The notes beneath the pieces were generated by a model, which did not search any database, was not told the DNA's origin, and saw only the letters and a program-made list of their open reading frames with translations. DNA of 64,000 nucleotides, taken from contig CP053031.1 in NCBI GenBank assembly GCA_021496505.1, positions 2,658,001-2,722,000 of the forward strand. Reading direction: 5' to 3'. This document shows, piece by piece, positions 44,068 to 50,973 of the stretch. Both the position numbers and the translations under genes were made by a program. Origin of the DNA: Thermoleophilia bacterium SCSIO 60948. GTDB taxonomy: Bacteria; Actinomycetota; Thermoleophilia; Solirubrobacterales; 70-9. Numbering within the stretch: the stretch's first letter is position 1; each line of letters opens with the position of its first letter.

Positions 44068-44418
44068 GTGGCCGGCTCGTCTGAGACCACTGCTCTCGTG
44101 GACGCGGCGAGGACCGTCCAGGAGTACGCCGCGCTGATCCGCGTATTCGGCCTCAAGCTCCCTACCGGCTGGTTCGGGCGGCCCTACGACAATCTCCACG
44201 AGCTGACACTCGTAGAGCCCCGGAGACACCGGCTCCTCATCGAACTGGACCACCGGCTCTTGCTGAGCTTCGCAGGCCGACCCCTAGTTGCCGCAGAGGG
44301 CAAGGAGGCGTCGATCACAGCGTTCGACCAGCTCGTCTTCGACTGGTCTGAATATGGAGAGCCGACACCCCACTGCAAGGTCTTCTCCGAGGGTGGCGAA
44401 GTGCGTCTTATCGGCTAG
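44068..44418 (+). CDS. Hypothetical island protein
   Basis: A 116-residue protein from GTG 44068. It starts with a helical region (LVDAARTVQEYAALIRVFG) and has LHELTLVEPRRHRLLIELDHRLLLSFAG, then a C-terminal VFDWSEYGEPTPHCKVFSEGGEVRLIG. No signal peptide or TM helix. I do not recognise it. About 20 bases before its start are similar to those before the 44491 pseudogene (shared AGCTAGCTT). Confidence 0.55.
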   Translation: MAGSSETTALVDAARTVQEYAALIRVFGLKLPTGWFGRPYDNLHELTLVEPRRHRLLIELDHRLLLSFAGRPLVAAEGKEASITAFDQLVFDWSEYGEPTPHCKVFSEGGEVRLIG

Positions 44419-44490
44419 CCGCACGTCCGAGCGGGGTCTTGAAAGGCGGCACTAGGTGACCCCGGAGCGAGTTCAGCTAGCTTCGAAGAT

Positions 44491-44695
44491 GTGAGCGAGC
44501 CTCCGAGTCTTGAGGTTCGCCGGGGTCCGCAACCTGCAGATCACGCAGCCCGCCGACTGGGCACCGCAGGAAGCAGGTCAGATCGAGCACCTTCAGATCC
44601 GCCCCGAGGGGCAGAGTCCTCGAATCCGCTTTCTCGCGGGGGCCTTACCGTCGAGTTCGGCGCAAGACGAACTGCAGGGTGTGGTCCAGCGCTGA
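44491..44695 (+). pseudogene. Deleted, frameshifted inverted copy of the 45207-45614 gene
   Basis: From GTG 44491 the frame reads MSEPPS, like the start of the gene at 45207-45614 (MSEVPT). A second frame then gives FAGVRNLQITQPADWAPQEA, IEHLQIRPEGQSPRIRFLAG, matching the paralogue's FAAVRNLKVCQPSDW and HIRPEGQSPRIRFLAG. The middle ~70 codons are missing. A missing G in a G-run after FLAG moves LTVEF into another frame. It is on the opposite strand to its paralogue. Confidence 0.7.
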
Positions 44696-44762
44696 CCCAC
44701 ACCTCCAGCCTTAACGATCTGCAGCTACGCCCCACCGCTTCCGCTGCCATCGCCGGCGTGGG

Positions 44763-45065
44763 CTACGTCTCGGTTCCCCATGGGTCCGGTTCGTGGCGGG
44801 TTTCGAGGTGGACTTCCGGATCATCGTGGAGGTTCGAATGTTCGTCGTAGTGCCAGTGTCCACCCGGCTGGTCAGCCAGCTTGAGAAGCTGCGCTGCGAA
44901 CATCAGGAGGCCGTCGCGATTGCCGACGATGGCGACCGTTCCGTCCTGCGTGCCGGTCAGTCGCCTAGTGCTGAGATACCTATGCGAGATCCGGGCTCCT
45001 GACTTCATCCCCGCTAGCTCGAACAGTCGGTCTGCCATCTCCTGGATCTCATCGCGTTCAGCCAT
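44763..45065 (-). CDS. Imm32-like (immunity protein 32 family) protein
   Basis: A 100-residue protein from ATG 45065. The core TVAIVGNRDGLLMFAAQLLKLAD, then GGHWHYDEHSNLHDDPEVHLETR, resembles the Imm32 pattern (hydrophobic strand, GN-x-x-GL helix, then H-x-H/D). Imm32 proteins occur as immunity partners in polymorphic toxin loci and also alone. No toxin gene is adjacent. Its assignment is by eye only. Confidence 0.6.
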   Translation of the reverse strand: MAERDEIQEMADRLFELAGMKSGARISHRYLSTRRLTGTQDGTVAIVGNRDGLLMFAAQLLKLADQPGGHWHYDEHSNLHDDPEVHLETRHEPDPWGTET

Positions 45066-45075
45066 AGCCAACATC

Positions 45076-45210
45076 GTGCCCGAACCGCGCGGTCGGCGGC
45101 TCGACAAGCTCTCGAAGGAGGCGCAGATCGACGCCGTTGTGGCGCTCGCGGTGGCGGTCGAGCGGGCCGGGGTGAGGACGGAGCCGGTGCGGCTCGTGGG
45201 GTGGGTCTAG
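45076..45210 (+). pseudogene. Remnant of phage terminase large subunit C-terminus
   Basis: About 44 codons from GTG 45076 to TAG 45210 read EPRGRRLDKLSKEAQIDAVVALAVAVERAG and end VRLVGWV. The pattern R(L)-x-K-x-x-K-x-x-x-IDAVVALAMA is the usual tail of large-terminase nuclease domains. No upstream part of the gene remains. The piece is on the opposite strand to the genes on both sides and marks a phage origin for part of the island. Confidence 0.6.
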
Positions 45211-45614
45211 GCCCGGGCCGCCCCTTCGACCCGACCCGCATCAAACTCATAGGTCAGCCCTCCAGCGAGGAAGCGAATTCGCGGGCTCTGACCTTCTGGA
45301 CGGATGTGCAGGTGGTCGATTTGACCGGCTTCCCGCGCGTCCCAGTCGGACGGCTGGCAGACCTTCAGGTTTCGAACCGCGGCGAACTTCAGGAGGAACT
45401 CGCAAGGGACCTTCGCGGGGGCCCCATCTGGCTCCCAGTATTCCGTGATCTGGAACGTGAACGTCAAGGCGCCTCGCCCGAACGTGACCGGCTGCAACCA
45501 GCCCCAGTTGTAGAGGTCGAATCGTCGCCCATCGAGCGTTTGCAGCTCGATCAGCGGCTCGTCGAACGCCGGGACGACGAGGCCTGTGAATGAGATGGTC
45601 GGGACCTCGCTCAC
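45207..45614 (-). CDS. Hypothetical island protein with a degraded inverted paralogue
   Basis: A 135-residue protein (MSEVPTISFTGLVVPAFDEP). Beta-rich N-terminal half (LYNWGWLQPVTFGRGALTFTFQI, YWEPDGAPAKVPCEFLLKF) and a C-terminal block ending HLHIRPEGQSPRIRFLAGG. No signal peptide, TM helix or known motif. A partly deleted copy lies at 44491-44695 on the other strand, so the gene was duplicated inside the island. Function unknown. Confidence 0.6.
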   Translation of the reverse strand: MSEVPTISFTGLVVPAFDEPLIELQTLDGRRFDLYNWGWLQPVTFGRGALTFTFQITEYWEPDGAPAKVPCEFLLKFAAVRNLKVCQPSDWDAREAGQIDHLHIRPEGQSPRIRFLAGGLTYEFDAGRVEGAARA

Positions 45615-45705
45615 CCCGCAAAGCTATAGGTGAAGAGGCGCTACGCGGCATGGCTCCCCCCCGTTTTTGCGCGGAGCACTCGGACGCATCCCTCTAATGC
45701 GACGC

Positions 45706-46281
45706 TCAAAGAACGCGGCCAAGCTCCTCCAGCTCGGCACGGACGGCTACCGCGAAACCGTCAATCCGATCCTCGGTCGCGACCATCCTTCGAGCGAGAT
45801 CGTCAACGGTCTCGGTCTCGATCGGGACCTCTACGTCCTCGAGCGCGGAAAGGTGGGCAACACCAGCACCGAGAGCCAGGCGATAGGCCAGCACTGGCGG
45901 ATGATGCACCGGGAATCGCAGGGTCAGGATCCGGCTCGATTCCGCCGCTTCGCGCACCGCCGCGTTCGCGGCCGCGACGCGCTCCTCGACGCGGTTGTAG
46001 GTCTCGGCCGAAACCGATGGACCGTTGACCGCCTTAACCGTCTCGGTCGCTCGCTGGAGAGAGAGTGCGAGGGCGGCAAGGTAGGCGCTCACCTCGTCCA
46101 AGGTCCCGCGCAGCTCGCTTCGGTCGTCCATGCGCCGAGCATGGTCTAGCTGTCGATCGAGCCGCACGGCCTCGGCATCAAGCTGAGCCTGGTGGCGGTC
46201 GGCGGACTCTTGGAGTTGCTCCCGTTGTCGCCTCTGGGCGAAATAGGCCGTGAGAAGCGCCGCGCCGGTCGCCGCGATCAC
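45706..46281 (-). CDS. Membrane-anchored coiled-coil protein
   Basis: A 191-residue protein from GTG 46281 with one N-terminal TM helix (IAATGAALLTAYFA), then a long charged helix (QRRQREQLQESADRHQAQLDAE) and a helical cytoplasmic domain. In-frame sequence upstream (AAGFPWREVLVAIGAV) extends the helix but has no ATG/GTG/TTG before a stop at about 46365. The true start may be a rare codon there. It resembles no family I know; single-TM plus coiled-coil proteins are often membrane effectors or phage accessory proteins. Confidence 0.55.
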   Translation of the reverse strand: MIAATGAALLTAYFAQRRQREQLQESADRHQAQLDAEAVRLDRQLDHARRMDDRSELRGTLDEVSAYLAALALSLQRATETVKAVNGPSVSAETYNRVEERVAAANAAVREAAESSRILTLRFPVHHPPVLAYRLALGAGVAHLSALEDVEVPIETETVDDLARRMVATEDRIDGFAVAVRAELEELGRVL

Positions 46282-46380
46282 AGCCCCGATCGCTACGAGG
46301 ACTTCCCGCCACGGGAATCCGGCCGCGTTGTTGATCGCGATGGTCGGCTCGATCGGCCGACACTAGGAGACCGGTCGGCG

Positions 46381-46669
46381 CTACCCGCGCATCGTGTTAA
46401 GCCTCGCCTCCACGACCCGATGGCAGGGGCCGCAGAGCGCGATCCCGTTCGAGTGCGGGTCGTTCGACCCCCCGTCCCGGAGGGCGACCACGTGATGGGC
46501 TTCTAGGGCGCGACCCCCGCGTCCGCACCGCTGGCAGACCCCCCGCGTTCCGGATCACGACGGCGCGGAGGTGGGTCGATCCGGCGCGCCCCGGGGTCTG
46601 TTGCGGCTTGGCCCGGCAGAGCGGGCAGCGGTGGATCACGACGCCGCACCCGAGATAGGTGCGCTTCAT
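46381..46669 (-). pseudogene. Phage-type HNH endonuclease with a frameshift
   Basis: From ATG 46669 the frame reads MKRTYLGCGVVIHRCPLCRA and continues LRAVVIRN. The rest is in another frame: VCQRCGRGGRALEAHHVVAL, then DPHSNGIALCGPCHRVVEAR, ending at the TAG at 46381. Together they form a small HNH nuclease with two CxxC knuckles and the HH..N..H catalytic site, as found near phage terminase genes. The shift maps to a run of six C at about 46539-46544. It could be real decay or a sequencing error. Confidence 0.72.
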
Positions 46670-46770
46670 CGCCGCGCCAGGATGATCGTCTCGGTCCCCT
46701 CGCGCGACTAGCCGGAGGTGCCGGCCCCCGAGCGCGACCTCACAGGCGAGCGCCTCCGGCTCTCATGACC

Positions 46771-46810
46771 GCGATTCAGTAAAGAACCGTTCGGTCGTTT
46801 ACGCGATTCA
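46771..46810. repeat. Imperfect palindrome between two GCGATTCA repeats
   Basis: GCGATTCA occurs at 46771-46778 and 46803-46810. Between them, 46779-46802 is an interrupted palindrome: GTAAA and ACCG on the left mirror CGGT and TTTAC on the right. It could be an operator or a recombination core. Confidence 0.6.
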
Positions 46811-46965
46811 CTGGAGGCGCGCCGAAGGGTGAAGCGACGGCATGGCGCAGGAATCGACGACCCAGGGGAGACGACTGGCGCGCTGCGCTTAGACGGCCGC
46901 GTCGTGAGCCCGTGCCCGTGGCGTCCGCTTGAGTCGTATAGAACTCCGGCCGTCAAGCAGCGTTA

Positions 46966-47011
46966 GGCGGCCCGCCCGGTCTCGGACTAGTCATCCGAGT
47001 GGCGGGCCGCC
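46966..47011 (+). terminator. Strong nested hairpin before the NTase operon
   Basis: GGCGGCCCGCC (46966-46976) pairs perfectly with GGCGGGCCGCC (47001-47011). Inside, CTCGGA (46981-46986) pairs with TCCGAG (46994-46999). It ends about 107 bases before the NTase ATG and is followed by AATCTTTCTCC. It may insulate the operon from upstream transcription. Confidence 0.6.
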
Positions 47012-47118
47012 AATCTTTCTCCGGCGGCTCGGAGCCGTCCGACCCCGGTGCTTCCATTGAGTTTGGGCCTGACTAGCCCAGACGTACTGCTGCTCTGACA
47101 CGGAAGGACCTATCTCAA

Positions 47119-48204
47119 ATGACTTCGTTCGCTGGCGCCGAGAGAGCGCCCGCCGAAAACGTGATCGAGGAAATCCTCGACGAGATCCGAGTGCCGAAGC
47201 CGGTACTGGATGAAGCAAGGAGCCGCCGAGAGTTGGTTCTAGAAATCGCCCACTCCCACAGGGCTGGACGAGAGAAGTTCCGCTCGGGCTCGGTCGCGCA
47301 CGGCACCGAGAACCGCCCGCTCGAGGATGCGGACTGCGGCGAGATGATCAACCGGCGCTACGAGACGTTTCGCGCCTATGGACCCGACGGGAAGGGCGAG
47401 GGGCCGGCTCGGTTCGTTGAAACATTCCGCGAGATGATCGGCGCAGGTGTTCGCGATAGCTACCCAGAGGCGACCGCGACCACGGGCGGCCAGAAGCGCT
47501 CGATCAAGGTCGAGTTCAACGCTCCGGTCGCCTTCGATGACGAAGGTCCGGTCGACCCTTACGTCGATTTCATCGTCGGTCTCGCCATGACCGAGGACAG
47601 CACAGGTATCTGGATCCCGAATCTGCTCAGTAACTCGTGGGATCCGGGCGATCCGAAGCGGCACACGGATCTCATGACCAAGACGGGTCCTTCCGGCCTG
47701 AGCCCATTCCGTGCCAAGGTGCTGCGACTAGCGAAGAGGGCGGTGAAGCGAGACGGAGCTAACGGTGGCGTGGCTGTGATGTGCTCGTGGAACCTGAGCG
47801 CGCTGGCGCTGGAATGCATCGACGAGGTGTCGACCTTGGGCCGAGGGCTGGAGCGCTTCTTTCGCTACGCCTCCTCCGCGATCGCGATGAACCTGACCCA
47901 AGACCCGTCAGACGCGATCACACAGCCGATCAAGCTGCCCCGTGGGGTCAGCCAGGCTCAGGCGTCCGAGAGACTCGGAGAAATGGCTACAGCCGTCTCG
48001 AGGGCGAACCGCGCCTACACGCCGCAAGCGGCGCGGAACGAACTTCGCCCGCTGTTCGGACCCGAGATCGAGACCATCGACGCACGCGCGGCCGATCGCC
48101 TCGGCGGCTCCCTCCGCCGTGAAGACTCAGCACGCGTGGCCAGCGCGATCGGGTCGAGCTATCCCCAATCCGGGAGTTCGTGGCGTGATGAGCACGGCGC
48201 TTGA
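47119..48204 (+). CDS. CD-NTase-like nucleotidyltransferase (candidate CBASS cyclase)
   Basis: A 361-residue pol-beta-superfamily nucleotidyltransferase. The GS motif is SGSVAHGT (56-63), the two metal Asp residues are D70 and D72 (PLEDADCGEMI), and a third carboxylate fits D150 (PYVDFIVG). The IWIPNLLSNSWDPGDPKRH block near 164-182 resembles the W..x-P..H region of CD-NTases, followed by a helical spine (FRAKVLRLAKRAVKR). Length is usual for the family. Such enzymes make cyclic oligonucleotides after phage infection. The E2-like gene overlaps its end by 17 bases. The specific clade and product cannot be read. Confidence 0.72.
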   Translation: MTSFAGAERAPAENVIEEILDEIRVPKPVLDEARSRRELVLEIAHSHRAGREKFRSGSVAHGTENRPLEDADCGEMINRRYETFRAYGPDGKGEGPARFVETFREMIGAGVRDSYPEATATTGGQKRSIKVEFNAPVAFDDEGPVDPYVDFIVGLAMTEDSTGIWIPNLLSNSWDPGDPKRHTDLMTKTGPSGLSPFRAKVLRLAKRAVKRDGANGGVAVMCSWNLSALALECIDEVSTLGRGLERFFRYASSAIAMNLTQDPSDAITQPIKLPRGVSQAQASERLGEMATAVSRANRAYTPQAARNELRPLFGPEIETIDARAADRLGGSLRREDSARVASAIGSSYPQSGSSWRDEHGA

Positions 48205-48643
48205 AGACCACGACGCACTACGAATTCGGTTCGAGTCCCAGGCGATAGAGGCTGGCCTCGTCTTCGCAAGAAGAGATCGCGGCCTCAGCGGCTACCGCTA
48301 CGACTTCACAGTCGAGGTAGTCGGCTCGGACTTAGTCCGGCGCATCTTCGTCTACTGGTCACCTGACCAGCCTCACGACCCGATCAGTCGGATGTCTGGG
48401 ATCGCGTGCCGGCTCCATCGGAACAGGTCGGCGAGCTCGGCGATCCACGACCTCTCCCTCTGCCTTTGGTCGCCGTACGATCCGCCGGAGGATCGGTGGA
48501 GCCTCGATGGCGGGCTACGGCAGTTGCGCGATCTCGCCGCCACGCATGCGTACTGCGAGTGGCGCTGCCAGCTCGGAGAGGCTTGGCCTAAGCGCGAAGC
48601 TGGGGTTCACGCTCGACCGAAGGACTGTCGCGGATGCGCCTAG
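48188..48643 (+). CDS. Prokaryotic E2-like (Cap2 short-type) protein
   Basis: A 151-residue protein from ATG 48188, inside the end of the NTase gene. Layout follows bacterial E2-like folds: strands YRYDFTVEVVG and RRIFVYWSPD, then HDLSLCLWSPYDP with candidate catalytic Cys at C92, a helix (GGLRQLRDLAATHAYCEWRCQLGEAWP) and a trailing H141. The LCL and W-x-x-x-x-x-x-x-WP signatures are those of the E2 domains in short type II CBASS, where an E2 acts without E1 to attach the cyclase C-terminus to targets. The canonical HPN motif is absent. No E1/JAB gene is nearby. Confidence 0.66.
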   Translation: MSTALEDHDALRIRFESQAIEAGLVFARRDRGLSGYRYDFTVEVVGSDLVRRIFVYWSPDQPHDPISRMSGIACRLHRNRSASSAIHDLSLCLWSPYDPPEDRWSLDGGLRQLRDLAATHAYCEWRCQLGEAWPKREAGVHARPKDCRGCA

Positions 48644-49182
48644 CAATCGCGATGTCTCAGGACCTGACTCCGATCGTTCCATTGGTCGCGGCGAGCGTCG
48701 GACTACTCGGCGCGTTCGTGACGCTCTGGGTAAATGGTGATCGCGCTGAGCGCAAGCGACGCCGAGAGCTCCGAGCGCGGGCGCTGGAGTCCGTCCTTGC
48801 CTATCGAGAGATGCCCTTCATGGTCCGACGTCGGCGATGCGAGCCGGAGGAACGTAGTGCGGAGCGGGTTCGGCTCTCGTCCCGCCTGTCGGCGATACAG
48901 GCCGAGCTCGCTACCTGCGAGCAACTGATCGCCGCAGACGGAAACCCGCGAGTCGTGAACGAATACTCGAGGCTGGTAGCTACGGCGCGCTCGACAGCGG
49001 GAGGGGAGACCCACGAAGCCTGGAAGGTCGAACCGATCAGCGCGGATTCGGAGGTCAACATGCCGGAGCTGTACGGGCGTCTCGACCCGTTGAACGAAGC
49101 CATTGAAGACTTCCGTGCGCGAATCGAATGGGCGAATCGCTCGCGTCGCTCGAAAGTTCGAAACTGGCGTCAGCGTCCGTAG
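48634..49182 (+). CDS. Single-TM protein with helical cytoplasmic domain, candidate effector
   Basis: A 182-residue protein. ATG 48634 overlaps the E2-like gene by 10 bases and has AAGGA upstream; ATG 48652 is an alternative. One TM helix (IVPLVAASVGLLGAFVTLWV, about 14-33) is followed by a basic juxtamembrane stretch (RAERKRRRELRARALES) and a soluble helical region to the end. The position third after NTase and E2, and the membrane anchor, fit a pore- or membrane-damaging effector. No known nucleotide-sensing domain is recognised, so this is inference. Confidence 0.6.
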   Translation: MRLAIAMSQDLTPIVPLVAASVGLLGAFVTLWVNGDRAERKRRRELRARALESVLAYREMPFMVRRRRCEPEERSAERVRLSSRLSAIQAELATCEQLIAADGNPRVVNEYSRLVATARSTAGGETHEAWKVEPISADSEVNMPELYGRLDPLNEAIEDFRARIEWANRSRRSKVRNWRQRP

Positions 49183-49275
49183 AGGAATCAACGAAGCGAG
49201 GTGGCTCGGTCGCTGTAACCGAGCCTGCCTGACGAGGTGATCTCGAAGCTCCCGCACCGGAGCAGCGACTCGACG

Positions 49276-49320
49276 CCGAGGATCCCTAGGAGTGCCTATG
49301 GGAACCCGCGACAGGAGTCC
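49276..49320. repeat. Repeat R1 (cassette-type)
   Basis: First copy of the repeat CCGAGGATCCCTAGGAGT-...-GGGAACCCGCGA...GGAGTCC. It lies between the ends of the single-TM gene and the 49352-49768 gene and differs from R2 at three positions over about 45 bases. Confidence 0.8.
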
Positions 49321-49351
49321 GAGGGAAGCGCCGCCGTCGGCCCTTACACCG

Positions 49352-49768
49352 TCAATAGCGGTCAGGTTCGACGTCGGTCTCCGCCGTCTCAAAGCCGCCC
49401 TCGGCGGACTGCTTCCCGCCGTAGCGGAAGGCGTAGACGGTCATCCCGATCGGCCCTGCGAGGAGCGACAGGTTCCAGGGCACGCGGTGTTTCGCCAGCT
49501 CTTCGTTCTTCTGCATGTGATCGAAGAGCCCCCAAGCAGCTGGCATGGCGAGAAGCACACTTGCCCCAAAAATGAGCATGAAATAGACCGCGTCGCGACC
49601 CCTTCCCGACGCGTCGGGTTCCCCGAAGACGAGGTACAGCACCCCGAAGGTGATGAGCGGCAACCAAAGTGTCACCGCCCATCGCCGGAGCGGTGCTGGC
49701 CTTGGCGGCTTTGGGTCGGGATCCTCCTGAACGACCGGGATCGTCCCTGGCTCTTCGCCCCCGATCAT
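49352..49768 (-). CDS. Small two-TM membrane protein of unknown function
   Basis: A 138-residue protein. ATG 49768 overlaps the stop of the next gene upstream (ATGA), so I rejected the longer frame from 49876. Two TM helices (AVTLWLPLITFGVLYLVFG and VYFMLIFGASVLLAMPAAWG) are followed by a basic region and a hydrophobic SLLAGPIGMTVYAFRYGG. It is coupled with the 49765-50139 gene. No family is recognised. Confidence 0.6.
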   Translation of the reverse strand: MIGGEEPGTIPVVQEDPDPKPPRPAPLRRWAVTLWLPLITFGVLYLVFGEPDASGRGRDAVYFMLIFGASVLLAMPAAWGLFDHMQKNEELAKHRVPWNLSLLAGPIGMTVYAFRYGGKQSAEGGFETAETDVEPDRY

Positions 49769-50139
49769 GGCGCGCTCCCCGCAGTCGCGGCCTCTTGTCG
49801 AGGCAGCTCGCGAATCAGGTTGCTCCACACCAGCGGCAGCGCGATTGGGAAGAAGAGCAAAGTGCCGGCCAGCCACCGGGACCTTGACTGAGAGGTGATG
49901 TCCTCGCGGCGGGAGACATGGGTGATCGCCCAGATCATTCCGATGAGCCAGAGGACCAGCGCCACTGCGACCATCGCGACGACACCTGGCGGGCTCTGGG
50001 CCCCCTGTTCGCGTACCAGGGCATCTACAACCATCGCGCCGCCAAAGACGACAACCGGTGCGAACGCTACGAACTGAAACAGCCGCTTCTTGCCATTCGA
50101 GTACGCGGGCGCCGCAGTGAAGTCAGCCACGATCTGCAT
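49765..50139 (-). CDS. Small membrane protein of unknown function, cassette gene
   Basis: A 124-residue protein with three hydrophobic segments: FQFVAFAPVVVFGGAMVVDAL, GVVAMVAVALVLWLIGMIWAI and GTLLFFPIALPLVWSNLI. It forms an ATGA-coupled pair with the 49352-49768 gene. Repeat R2 lies 47 bases upstream of its ATG. Not recognised. Confidence 0.6.
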   Translation of the reverse strand: MQIVADFTAAPAYSNGKKRLFQFVAFAPVVVFGGAMVVDALVREQGAQSPPGVVAMVAVALVLWLIGMIWAITHVSRREDITSQSRSRWLAGTLLFFPIALPLVWSNLIRELPRQEAATAGSAP

Positions 50140-50185
50140 TCTGGCAAGCAGCGAAGCACGCGCTGGCCAGCCCGTCCAAAGGTGA

Positions 50186-50258
50186 CCGAGGATCCCTAGG
50201 AGTCCCTATGGGAACCCGCGATAGGAGTCCCAGGTAGATCGTTCCATCTGCCTCGCAG
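50186..50258. repeat. Repeat R2 (cassette-type)
   Basis: About 73 bases, beginning CCGAGGATCCCTAGGAGTCC and ending GCCTCGCAG. It carries the core GGGAACCCGCGATAGGAGTC and the tail AGGTAGATCGTTCCAT. Upstream of the 49765-50139 gene. Confidence 0.85.
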
Positions 50259-50342
50259 TCCGGTCGAGGCCCGTACCTAGTCGAGAACGAACTGCCTAAA
50301 TGCGGTGAGTTGGATGCACCCCGACGTGCGGCGGCGAACCGG

Positions 50343-50756
50343 CTACGGGTGTCCTCGCTCGCCCTCAAGACCCTCGGCGTTCCAGATGTCGCGCCTCACA
50401 GACCGACCGTTGATGAGAAACCCGACACCACAGGCGGCGAGCAGTACTCCGTACGCGAGGGAGCCCTGGCCCAGGTCGATCACGCCCGGCACGAGAAGCG
50501 CACCGACGAGAAGCGCAGCGACCCCCGAGAGGTAGCTCACGCGAGCGACCGCTCTCAGATGCGACGTCCTTCCATCGAAGCTCTGCACCCAGGCCAGCTC
50601 GAAGAGAAAGCTGATGATCGAGCTCGCTGCGAGTCCGGCTAGCGCCAGAACCGTTCGATCGGTAATCGCGCCAATCAGGAATGCCGCGATCCCTCCAAGC
50701 ACGCTCAGAACGACAAGGACCTGCTTGCGTCCTTCGACCCGGATCACACTGAGCAA
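50343..50756 (-). CDS. Small four-TM membrane protein, cassette gene
   Basis: A 137-residue protein with four hydrophobic segments (VLVVLSVLGGIAAFLIGAI, VLALAGLAASSIISFLFEL, VSYLSGVAALLVGALLVPG, AYGVLLAACGVGFLING). A short basic N-terminus and C-terminal cytoplasmic tail are seen. Repeat R3 lies 77 bases upstream. No family is recognised. Confidence 0.6.
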   Translation of the reverse strand: MLSVIRVEGRKQVLVVLSVLGGIAAFLIGAITDRTVLALAGLAASSIISFLFELAWVQSFDGRTSHLRAVARVSYLSGVAALLVGALLVPGVIDLGQGSLAYGVLLAACGVGFLINGRSVRRDIWNAEGLEGERGHP

Positions 50757-50832
50757 GCTACCTCAACACTCCGCGCTCGAGGCGGAGCGATTCACGGAGG
50801 CGACCAAGGCGAACGCAGCCCTGCCCGAAAGC

Positions 50833-50930
50833 CCGAGGATCTCTAGGAGTCCCTATGGGAACCCGCGATAGGAGTTCCTATGGGAACCCGCGATAGGAGT
50901 CCCAGGTGGATCGCTCCATATGCCTCGCAG
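50833..50930. repeat. Repeat R3 (cassette-type, with an internal 25-bp tandem duplication)
   Basis: About 98 bases. The 25-base unit starting AGGAGT and containing CCTATGGGAACCCGCGAT occurs twice in tandem, followed by a partial third unit. The flanks match R2 (GGATCT/CCTAGG-type start; tail CTCCATATGCCTCGCAG). Confidence 0.85.
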
Positions 50931-50973
50931 CGGACCTCCGGGCACTCGTGGCAACTCCAGCCTCGCCCGCCAG

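Larger units (their letters stand above)
46670..47118. other. Intergenic region upstream of the NTase operon
   Basis: This 449-base gap between the HNH remnant and the nucleotidyltransferase holds no convincing gene. It contains a palindrome flanked by direct repeats (46771-46810) and a strong nested hairpin (46966-47011). GGAAGGA at about 47101 is the likely ribosome-binding site of the NTase. Confidence 0.55.

Noticed and set aside
46963-47011. attC site, because GTTAGGC adjoins the hairpin at 46966
   Set aside because: Only one core-site match, no opposing RYYYAAC at the other end, and no integron integrase in the window.
47119-48204. CCA-adding or kanamycin-type nucleotidyltransferase
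   Set aside because: The W-x-P-H block, the C-terminal helical spine and the E2-like neighbour fit a CD-NTase better. I cannot exclude a related NTase family without a profile search.
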